Below, piece after piece: positions 53,126 to 64,000 of a stretch of 64,000 bases of DNA. The notes beneath the pieces are model-generated. The model searched no databases and was not told the origin of the DNA. It saw only the letters and a list, made by a program, of their open reading frames with translations. Positions within the stretch are counted from its first letter, which is position 1. Each line of letters starts with the position of its first letter. A program made the translations under genes and the position numbers. Source of the DNA: Onchocerca lupi (taxonomy: Eukaryota > Nematoda > Chromadorea > Rhabditida > Onchocercidae); assembly GCA_028564675.1 (NCBI GenBank), contig JAOVVO010000008.1, positions 310,001 through 374,000 on the forward strand, read 5' to 3'.

Positions 53126-54932
53126 AATAATTAGAATTAATATTAATGCAATAATACTATTTATATCCTAATTATTTCAAAAATAATAAAGGATTGTCAT
53201 CTAACAATATTTCTTCTATAGCTATTATTCGGCTGCTGTATCATATCACCAACCTATATTATCATTGTAATTCGACTTAACTGACCACGAATATACGGTT
53301 AACATATCATTATCAAGAAAAATTTAACAGCTAAGTAAGGACGCAAAATTGTCCCAAATTATTAATCATTTTTAATTAAAATTCTGCAATTTGCATAAAT
53401 AAGAAACCATGAAACACTACAACTCATCTAGCAAAAATTGCTCCGTCCAAGGAATTCCAAAATATTCCCCTTAATTCTGTTTCAGTAAATGAATATTTGT
53501 TCTAAATATGTATATATATTTAATATGATCAAAAGCGAAATGTCTTTATTTCTCAATTCTTGGGAGGTAAGAACTAATATCGTTATAAAAGATGTTCGAA
53601 AAAAAAAAAAAAAAAAAAAAAACCGAGAAATCCAACATAAGTACAAGCCAATAAGATACCCTATTATAAAATACGAAAGAGACAAATCTTTTCAAAAGAA
53701 AAGTGTATAAAAATTGAGCAAACATACAAACAACGAAAAAAAAAATACAAAGTAGACATTTTCAAGCATCAAAACTTATAAGTCATTTGTGATCATAATT
53801 CTGAAAGTCTCAATATCATGATTAAATACAGTATAAATTGTCAAAAATATTTATCTAAACATGAAAAATCTGGTTATATTAAAACAAAAAAAAGAAAAAG
53901 ATCGAGATCATCATCTTTTATTCTTCATGTTCACCTATACTAGAATCCAACTTGCTATGGTAAATATGCCTAAATCTCTTCCAAATTATCTTATACAATT
54001 AAAACTATCATAAAATGTAATCACATTATTAAATAAAATGAAAAAATGAAAACTAATTGATCGCCGAATCCTGAATACTATGTACATCCAGCATATTGCA
54101 AGAAATTTACAGAATAATAACACCGTATCGATATCATTCTGTTTTTAAACAATTAACATAAACATCACTATTCATGCTATCACTATTTTTTCCTAGATTT
54201 GGCTTAATCTAGAAATTGTTAGCATAAGACAGAAACATGTCTTATTTTAACATGGAGCTTCTGCTGCAGATGAATTTGTCATAAAACATAACTAACATCA
54301 AGAAAAAAAAAAAGAAACACCTGTATAATTAAAAAGACTGTATGATAAAAAACAAATGATGTATGATTATAAACACTTTTGTACACGCGAACGCTACAAA
54401 CAAACAAAAATTCAACACTTTTTTTAAAATACAATACTGAATTTTCCAATCACTGAGCAAAATATATTCGCCATTTTCAGATTTGTTATTTGCTAAAAAA
54501 AAAAAAATATCGATTCCAATTTATTTTTTTTATACTATAGTTGTCTTTCCTTAAATTTCCTACATTTCTAAGAATTCATATCAAAACAACAAACTGTATG
54601 TGGAAAAAATTTTGATGCTTTTTGATGGAAAAAAAAAAAAACAAAAAATTTAAATTCTCTTCTCCATTTTATTCCACCTCTACTATTCGATGATATATTT
54701 CAAATTAGACCGAGCATTCATTTAGAATACAGATAAAAGTATTAGAAAACTACTTTGCTAAAGAAAGTTGATTAAAAAAAAATTTGAAATGATTTCCATT
54801 CAGTCATTTCAAATTCATAAAAGAAAAGATGAAATGAGAACGCATCAATAATCTTTTGTTATTGAAAAAGACCCGTATGTAAAATAAAAATCATAAATTG
54901 AAAATACAAATCGCAAAATGAAACGTTAATCA

Positions 54933-57900
54933 TCAATAGAAATCGCCTTCTGCATCAGCCTCAGCTTCTTCAATGGTTTCTCTAAAAAGGACAGGTGGAG
55001 CATCATGTTTGGTTTCGCGGAATTTCTGAATTGCTGCTGAAATTTGCAAAAATGACGACTTAATTCCTGAATTAAAAGAAAATACTTGTTGACATTTCAC
55101 GATGCATTCCTTCAAAAATAAAGTTCAATTTTTTGTTCCAGAATATATGGTAGATTTTATTTTTAGAAAATATCATATTTTTCATATACAAAAATTCAAA
55201 ATGACTAACAACAGATTACTATTTTATAATACGATATGTTGCGTATTTGCTAACATCTTAACTAGGTTTTAAAGCACTTGGTGTCTCATAACGCATTTCA
55301 TCAAAAATAAGATCCAGTTTTGGGAAGAGTTTAAATTATGAGCATATTAAAAAACCAGGACCTATTTTCTAACAGATTCTATTTTCAGAGAAATACGTAG
55401 TATAAATCAAAATTTTGATTTCTGAAATAGTAAGTATAAGTTCATCATTTGATATCGAACTATAATAGAAATCAAAAATCAAATCCTCTCTGTTATGTTA
55501 GTTGAGGCTTTCCGCATCTTAAAATTTCAAAAATGAAAATGTAAAAACTATCAAGGTTACTTCTTTCCCTTTGCTAAAATTTTAAGAACCTTTCAAGGAA
55601 AAACTTTGCAAAATTGTCAGACTTATATCTATTAAGATTTAGAATGTAAGTTTTTTTCCTATCTTTTTCAGCAGAAACATTCTTCAGTTTAAAAATGAAT
55701 AGGGAACAGCATGTTAAAAAAAAAAAAAAAAAGGAATATAATAAGAAATAATTTGCCTAAGAATAAATTGCTGTTACCGGCACCAATAAATGCATCCAAC
55801 ATGCACAACATGCAATCCATTACAGCATCATCTTCAATTGGTGCAATTAATGGTATGCGTCCTTTATCATCCTGAAATGAAAAATTATATAACTCGGAAA
55901 TTCAAAAAAGATTGAATAGAGTTGAAATCCGAAATTATCCAATGCTGACCGAAAATGAATGATTCAAATTTCTTCCACTTAGATAATCTGCAGCAACACA
56001 AAAGAACGGCTAAATGCCAGTTTTTGCCAATCTGCAAGTTATTAATCAGCGCTAAATTCGTAATCTTCAAGCTTTAGGGAGTTCCGCTGTGTACACTTAT
56101 CACATGTTATGAATCTTACAAAGAAAGAAATTTTAAAAAAATTACAGTAACTCTTGATGTTAACCTCAACCATATATTTGACAGAATCTAAATGCATTTA
56201 ATTAATCCATAGGATGAGTCTTACAAGAATAATCGAGGAATCAATAAATTTACTTTCAGAAAATAATCTGTTAGCGTATCTTAAAAAGGAATAATGCTAT
56301 AATATTAAAATGTCTTGAAGATGAAGCTTGACTTATCCGTAAGATCATATATTCTCAATATTTTGAAATCAAAATCCTCAATTTTTAGCAAAAATTTAAA
56401 CGAAAATTATCTTACTGGAATCCTGTACTTACCATCAACGATAAAGAAAAAGATGAGATTTCCAGTATCTTGCGAATAAGTGTAACCATTCCCGCCTTAC
56501 AAGCCAAATGTAGAATACTAAAAAGTAGAAAAAATGAGTAGTTAAATATAATATATATGAGCCAATAAAAAAAAGATATTCAAACGGTATTTCTTTTAGT
56601 ACATTATTTTGTAAAACAAGATTTGAAAATTTTGAAAATTATAAAATAATATAAATTCAAAAAAACTGAACTCCTATTAATCAACAATAATCTCACTTTT
56701 GGTTTTCGCAAAATAAAAAAACTCACGTTAGCTTCCGTTTATTTTGAATATTGATAATGTGTTTGGCATGCCCATTAGTAGGAACTGGTTTTACATATTT
56801 CAGCAAATAAAGTGCTCCCATCTCATTACGAGCCATACATACATGATGGAAAACTGTATTACCAGCTATGTCAATTGCTTCCAATGATACAGCCTGCTCA
56901 ATTAACAAACCTAAAAAATAACTAATAGTTTAACTAATCGCGTTTCTTTCCTAATTATGCTTACTCTGAACTGATAACCATTGATTGGTTAAACTGTATG
57001 ATATCTTATTCGATTTATTTCAAATTTACAAAAATATATTCATAATATTTTCCAGTATTATTAAATTATTTGCTATCACATTCCATAAAAAATATTCAAC
57101 TTGGATTTCGTAACTAAAAAAAATAATGGTGGAAAGATTAACCGATAATTTCCAATGCACGAACGGAATCCTTGCAACTTGCCGCTGCCATCAGTGGAGT
57201 CATATTGAACATATCTACAGCTGAAGGATCGGCTCCAGCAATGAGTAGCGTAGATACAACTTTTGTATGACCCTGCTGTGCAGCGTGATGTAATGCTGTA
57301 CTGCCATAATTATCCTTTGACTTTGCATATTCTATATTCGTTTGCAATAAGAACTAAAAAGAAAGAAGTGCGCAAAATAATGTTATAAATTTCATAGATA
57401 TCATTTCGCAAAGTGTTAAATGCGAGAATCTGACTGCTCAATGTTCTACGTCTGCTACAAACAAAATTACATAAAACTTTCTCTTATATTAAAAACAAAA
57501 CGACATTTTCTCTTTTGCTAAAAATCAAACTATTCAACATTACCGATTTCGAATAAATGCTGCAAAATTAAACTGGTGTATATTGCGATTCGAAACAAAA
57601 TTACATTGAAATTAATTAATGGGCAACTAATTATTCTACATCTTCAGAAAGCAAGAACTTTTCAATTACCTGACATGTCTCGAGACGCCCATAGGATGCT
57701 GCCAGCATTAAGGCCATACTTCGATTCGCATCTTTGTTAGCATTATAAAGAATATGCAAGACAGATTCGTTCCCTTCGACAGCTGCCCATTCAAAAGCAG
57801 TAAAGCCATCAGAATCTTTTATTTCGCGCACATCATTTGCTAACAAATAACTGACAGTTGCTGAATCACCTGTAAAATTCACTCAAAAAATATGAAAAAG

Positions 57901-60900
57901 AAAAAGTATCAACCAGGAAAAGATGGAAAATTTTTCTGATTCTGCGATTTTCAAAATTCACTATTTTTCACAGTAAAACTTCGGCAAAAAACTATTTATT
58001 GCTACAAACATTGCATAAAAACTTCACTACTAATTTAAAAAGTGATGGCAAATACAACAATAAGATATACAATGGTTATGATATAAATAGGTATGTGAAC
58101 TTATACTATGCAAAATTAAAATTTATTTTAAGTTACAGAATTTCAAAATGTGAAAAAATTAACCCGATCTTGCTGCAATATGAAATGGTGTAACACCGTT
58201 GCAATCCATCGATTTAAAATCAGCACCCTTATCCACCAACTGCTTACATAAAAGTTCGTTCCGCAAGCTACAAGCCCGATGCATTAAACCACGAGCATTT
58301 TTGTCGAATAATTTGACATCACTTTTAGGTAACAAAGCAAGGAAACAGTCCAAAAAACCATTTGAAAGCGCAAGCATGATCGGTGTCCTAAAACAAAAAC
58401 AACAAAGACAATTTGGCAAGCAAAAAATCCAAACCAGACCATAGAGTTAGCAAAAAAATCTCGAAATAAGCAGAACTTCTAACTCTTCCTCCTCATCAAG
58501 CATCCTTAAACTATTGATTGCAAAAGCATTTGAAAAAATTTATTGGAACAGATGAAAAATTATAAAACACTGACATATAAAATAATGCTGATCATTTAAA
58601 ACAATATCGACCATTGAAAATTTTTCAAACCTTGATAAAGAATCTAAAACATTGATATCTTTTTCCTTAAGCAATTCTACAGCAAGAGAAATGCAAATAG
58701 TCCTCCCACATGCAGCTGCAGCATGCAACGGTGTCATACCAAAACAATCTTTTCGTAATAGTGCACGTTTCCGAATTGCTGTTCTCAGAAGAATATCTAC
58801 ACATCGTTGATAACCTGCAACTTTGAGTTTCCCAATTATCGCGTAAATTTTCATTTTTTGGAAAAAGACTTCATATTTTCCAATGTGATTCAAAATATGT
58901 TAATATTAAACGATCTTAACACTGAATTCATTCTAAAAATACAAATATAAATTCACAAAAACTTATCAAATTATATTCACCACAAGTATAATACTTAATA
59001 GTTACGCGGTAAATCGTTCGCTAAGTGGATGGAATGAGTATGAATTTGGATTTCTTGCTGCGGAAAAAGAAAAAGTTCCAATCCTATTTTTTAAACTCTC
59101 TTCCAGATCTATAATATTTTTATTGGTACAAATTTCTTAATAACTGCATGCATTTTACCCTTAATCTGAATTCATGGGCTAATAAACATTAATCTACAGA
59201 TTAAAATATTTACGATTATTCGAATAAAGCATTGTACCATTAATTTCTTTCCGAAGAATATAATTGATAGAATAGCAGAGATGATGTGGAGAAAATTTTA
59301 TAATTCAGAAAACTTAACTTGTGAGTTTACATAATTTATGACGTCAAATTAGGATAAAAATGGTAACCTTACCGTATGACATAGCATAATGAATGGGAAT
59401 TCGTTCCAGCGAATCCATTTCAAGTCCTATAGTGTTACTAATTTTCGTTGTTTGTTCCTTATCAAGCATCATTGAACGTACATGATAGAAAGCTAATAGC
59501 TTTTGTAGTAACTGGGCATGATTATAACGAGCTGCTACATGATAAAGTGTTAAATGATAAGGATGACGAGATGATGGAACAGTGACATCAGGCATTGCAT
59601 CTATTAACTGAAAATTTATTAGAGTTAATGAGTTTCGTTTTAAAAAATATTCAAATTTCAAATTTTAAATGAATGCAGCCTAATATCATAATCGTTTCGT
59701 CATTCAGATCTATCCTGAATTCCATACTGAGACAAAACCTTTATGAATTAAAAGACAGAATATACTGTTTAATTGAACCGACCATCCATTATTCTGAATA
59801 TCAACGGGCTGAATTTTATCTATAATAAAGATGAAATTCAGGCTGTGCAATTCAATCATACTTGAAGCAATAGATTGAAATTGAATGTCTTCGGTAAGCA
59901 AAAGATTTTTTTTACGATGCTTCTGAACATGTTCTAATTTTAAACCTGTTTTCTAACTTTTCTAACAATATTCATATTGTATAATGGGTACTTATAGGAA
60001 ATATTTCTTATAGCACTTCAAAATTTCCAAATTGCTAACATTTTAGCATCACAATAAAATGTTCAAGTAGAATTTTGGATGAAATTAGAAGTAAGATGCA
60101 AAAAGATGAACTTTCTTGGAAAGTAGATATTATCATCAAAAATAGTAGATATTTGAAAACTTACAAGTAGAGCTGTATCTATATTGCCAGCTTTAATCGC
60201 ATGGTGAACGGGAAGAAAACCTGATTTGTCTCTGATTTGTACAATTTTATCATCAGCACGTATTAATATTTTAGTACTCTGAAAAATCACACGTCAAATT
60301 TGATTACTCAAATCTGTTAAGAATAGATTGAAAGGATTATTTTGAAAAAAAGTTCTCGTTTATATTAGGATTTCCATAACAGAACATTTTCAGAATGTTT
60401 GAAAAATAATTTCTTTACATCAGTGAAATAAATCTATCAAAAAACAATCAATCATATTGTGTTCTGTGTTTGTAACTATGCTTGAAATCACGGAACAAAA
60501 AGAATAACTGACAACTAATGCCAGATCTGAAGCCGACTGCACAGCATAATGTAATGGAGTATATCCTAATTGATCTTGTGCATTTGCAAGAGCACCTGCA
60601 GCCAATAATTTCTGAATAGCAGGAAAGAAACCGCCTCGAGCAGCATAATGCAACGCAGAACACCCTTTGAAATCCACTTTTGATGCCGAAATATTGATTG
60701 AAAGCAAATAATCAATCATAAATTCGCTGGAATTAAAAATTGATGAAAATAAGTTGAATAAAATTTTCAAAAATAAAAGACTAGCATTATGGCTCAACAA
60801 ATAATTCAATGAAATATATTCTCCAACAGCATTACGTTTGCTTGTTTTACACGATTACACGTAAACTTCCCACTATACAATTCCATGATATCCTCAAACC

Positions 60901-63900
60901 ATTACATTGAATCTGACCATCAAGTCGAATGACAATAATGTATAGCAGATCGATAATTCATTAAAATCAGAAGATAAGTAAACAAAAAGCTACCTATTAG
61001 AGCTTGCAGATTGTGTAGCCATATGTAAAGCTGTTCGTCCGATATCATCAACCTCTTCAATCTTAGCTCCGCTTTTGCAGAGTGTTCGTGCAACGGCTAC
61101 ATAGCCATGAAATGCAGCAAAATGTAAGGAAGTTAGACCAGATTTTGTTTTCCTGGAAATTTATACAAAACAAAACTTGAATATTTTGTAATTTAGGCAT
61201 TAGATGAGAAAATCTAGCATTTTTGAGCTAATAAAAAATCAATTAAGAATTCCTGACAATAATCGGATACCAATACGATTATTTCGATTTTGATTAAACT
61301 TAATTTTGTGCCATTAATAAAAATTCATTTTATTGCTTTAAGACCAAACAATAAACGGACAGAAAAAATAAGATACATGTTGTAATCCGCTCCAGCACCC
61401 AAAAGATGCTTAACAATAAGATCATGACCATGTCTGGATGCCATATGAAGTGCTGTAATTCCCTGATTTGTCGCTGCATTCACTGATACACCTTTGGCTA
61501 TCAATGATTTCAGCCGTGCTATTCGGCCATATTCGCAAGCAAAATGTAAAGCTGTACTACCATCAATTGTTTGATAACCGATATCATGAGTCACTTCAAT
61601 TAGTAACTGAAATTATAAAATCATTTAAGTTTAATAAGAACAAGTAATATTGTATTCATAAATGTACATTATATTAATATAATTGCATATATTTACAACA
61701 CTTTCTCTTTAACTTTCCTTTAAAAAATTTTTTACCTTTTTTTCTAGAATCTTTCTGCCCAGAACCTTATTCGTTTCCTGTTAGTTTAAAGAACGAAGTC
61801 TAGTCATAGTTCACCATATATGAAGCAAAGAAAATTTGGAATGGATTTTAACTTGAAAAAAGAGATGGATTTTAAAATTTCAAAATACAATATTTTTCAT
61901 CAAACGGAATTTGCTATATCAGTGAATTACTAGAGATAATTATCAAAAAACAGACTAAATTATTGAACTTAACGTTATTCGAATTGAAAAAAGAATTAAT
62001 ATGCCTAATTTCCCTTACAATTTAGAAAAATGGGTGACAAAAATTTTCGTAAATTCCTAGGCTTTAAAATAATTTACAATATTACATCAAAAAACTTACA
62101 TCACAACATAAGGTGCCCTCAGTAAAACCTGCAGCAATATGAAGAGGTATAAATCCACTGCAATAATTTGCAACGAGTGGGTCAGCCCCATTACTGATCA
62201 ACCTAAATATATTCCATTCAACAAATGGATTCAGGATTACTTTATAAAATTCCGTCGTGTCAAAAAGTTTAAAATCATAACTTTGGTATTACGAATGTCA
62301 CTAGAAATAGGCCTAATTATTTCATAAGCCAGATTCTCTCAACTGCTGAAAAACTATCTTTTGATTGTTTTTCCTCAGATTTATTTGGGAAAAATGAAAA
62401 ATAAAGTAATTCGCAAGCAAGAAAATCAATATTGGCCGATAAAAAATGAAATAAAAAATCTTTGTTATACAAATCGAAAACTTAATATGATACATAGCTG
62501 AATCCTAACGGAATCATTAAAGTATATTAAGGGATTTAATTAAAATATATTATCTAAAAATGACTGATTTGCAGTGAACGCAAATTCCCTGCATAAGCAT
62601 TTCATATCAAATATATGAGATTCACTAAAGAATATTTAAACTTATAATACCAACCAAATTATTAAATCACTTTATTTCAGTAATCTATATGTTATAATAT
62701 TAATAAAAAATCATGAATTATAAAGAAAAAAAATCAATACTAACATAAAGAGTAAACTCACACTTCAGCAACTCGACTACGTCCATTCAATACGGCATAA
62801 TGTAATGGAGTGTAACCAGCGGAACACTGACTATCAATGGGTATTGACGTATTTTCTAGAATAAATTTTACGGAATCCAAATCGCCAGATAGTGCCGCAT
62901 AATGCAGGACTGTTCTCATTTGCTGATCTCGTAACTTCAGATCAAGGCCACCAATGAAAAATAACTTTATGATATTACAATGACCATTTAGTGCAGCCCA
63001 ATGCGCTGCAGTCATACCTCGCTTATTCCTGAAAAGAAAACAGCCACGGCTTATGATATATTCAGTTATTTCAAGCTATTTATCACTTTCAGTAGTGTCT
63101 GGCCATGTTAGTAATTGAACGAAATGAAAAGATTACAAAAGTTTTAAAATTCACTGATGAGAAGATGTCTCCATTCACAACGACTGCATGCAGACATATA
63201 CATATATATTACATATTTTCGAATCCATTTTTGAGCGATCAAAAACGATATGATAAGACTCAAAATCGAACACTAGATATTTTTTTTTGCTCACTTTTTC
63301 TTTCACTTACTGCTTGAGTTCTTAAAACTGGTCCCTATATCTTAATAGATTTCTGAGTTGATCTTATATATTAGAAAGTAAAGACAGAAATTCTGCACAG
63401 AATACTTAGTATTTGGGTTAGCCCTTTTCTTCAACAAAAATTCGACAAAAGCTGGATTTCCATAGGATGCTGCATAATGAAGCGGTGGACAACCACCCCA
63501 ATCTGGGCGATCTGAAATATTCTTACAGCATAAAAAGAAAGAGGAAAGCTTTAATCAAATTTCTGGGAAATAGTACCAAAATCACCATTTTCCGGTGAGA
63601 AAAACTAATGGGTGATAGTTTCCAATAGGTTAATCTAATAAACTACAAATATCAAACAATTTTACAATTTTTGGCGGTAAAACAATCAAAAAAATTACCA
63701 AAAGAAGAAAATATAGCCCTAACATACAAGATCTAAACAAATTCAAATTTTTCTTTTTTTTTAATTAAAAATAAACGTCAATCTTACTACTTAAATTTAA
63801 TAGCTATTCTAGTTGTTCAATCGGAATTATTATGCTGGAACGAGGAAATTCACATCATAAGCCAAAAGAAGAAATAAAATATACTTTTACTCACCAACAA

Positions 63901-64000
63901 TTGAATCACAATGATCAAGGACCACTTCGGCACAACTCAATGCATTAACTTGTGCACATATATGTAGCGAAGTCATGAACTGTTTCGTTGCACTGTTTGG
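54933..64000 (-). CDS. Ankyrin-repeat protein like PP6 regulatory subunit ANKRD28/44/52 (3' part)
   Basis: ANKRD28/44/52 are long ankyrin-repeat scaffolds bound to protein phosphatase 6. Seventeen exons join in phase and encode the last 949 residues: 64000..63895 (5' truncated by the window), 63511..63406, 63028..62762, 62202..62100, 61606..61377, 61152..60994, 60726..60513, 60278..60165, 59607..59373, 58814..58631, 58387..58164, 57869..57670, 57353..57143, 56910..56727, 56517..56433, 55871..55778, 55066..54933. Repeats carry the usual signature (GMTAAHWAALNGH, GYTPLHYAVLNGR, GSTALHHAAQQGH). No membrane segment or other domain is seen. Those human proteins are about 1,000-1,100 aa, so roughly the first 100 residues are missing. 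The final repeat followed by a short non-repeat acidic tail (EEAEADAEGDF) parallels that family. TRPA or ankyrin proper is excluded by the lack of channel helices or a ZU5/death domain. The donor after 60513 (GTCAGT) is weak. Confidence 0.85.

Larger units (their letters stand above)
52392..54932. other. Intergenic region
   Basis: No gene seen. It holds the presumed promoter of the CCP gene with clustered AGGTCA/TGACC motifs and a 123-bp tandem duplication, then AT-rich DNA with poly-A runs (53599-53622) and the 3' flank of the ankyrin gene. Confidence 0.5.

Noticed and set aside
54933..64000. TRPA-type channel, suggested by many ankyrin repeats
   Set aside because: The gene ends after the last repeat with a short acidic tail and has no transmembrane segments.

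Overview
The window is nuclear DNA of a nematode, most likely a parasitic one of the filarial type; the species cannot be read from the sequence. The reasons are strong AT-richness, many short introns with GT...TTTCAG-type ends, likely spliced-leader acceptor sites just before start codons, and the gene content (a transthyretin-like secreted protein, an UNC-93 family protein, glycine-rich secreted proteins, a goosecoid homeobox gene). No rRNA, tRNA, CRISPR array or intact transposon was recognised. Every gene model below was spliced by hand and checked for phase across all introns.

Layout. 1-3.8 kb: mostly non-coding, with two weak minus-strand coding candidates and a 143-bp palindromic element. 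3.9-11.75 kb (+): a 22-exon RBM5/RBM10-type splicing regulator of about 928 aa (RS region, RRM, RanBP2 zinc finger, RRM, OCRE, C2H2 finger, G-patch). 13.1-13.6 kb (+): a small glycine-rich secreted protein whose signal peptide is one base out of frame with the body. 13.6-22.5 kb: gene-poor. 22.6-26.0 kb (-): a complete four-exon goosecoid-class homeobox gene of 235 aa with a Groucho-binding eh1 motif. 29.2-35.1 kb (-): an UNC-93-like multi-pass membrane protein in eight solid exons with an uncertain 3' end. 38.1-39.6 kb (+): a glycine-rich secreted protein with two tandem copies of its signal-peptide exon that can only be used one at a time. 41.5-44.3 kb (+): a transthyretin-like secreted protein. 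44.3-50.5 kb: gene-poor, with one cadherin-like relic. 50.5-52.4 kb (-): a small secreted protein with two Sushi/CCP domains. 54.9-64.0 kb (-): the last 17 exons (949 aa) of an ankyrin-repeat protein resembling the PP6 regulatory subunits ANKRD28/44/52; its 5' end lies outside the window.

The genes look like a normal metazoan neighbourhood, not an operon or a mobile island. Two regulate nuclear processes (RBM5/10-like, goosecoid), four are predicted secreted proteins likely to act in cuticle, sheath or extracellular space, one is a membrane protein and one a phosphatase scaffold. The most interesting observation is the duplicated, apparently mutually exclusive signal-peptide exon pair at 38.5-38.7 kb. 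Next are clusters of AAAGGTCA nuclear-receptor half sites near two of the genes, a probable GC-AG intron that preserves a zinc finger, and vestigial copies of an UNC-93 exon edge in its own intron.
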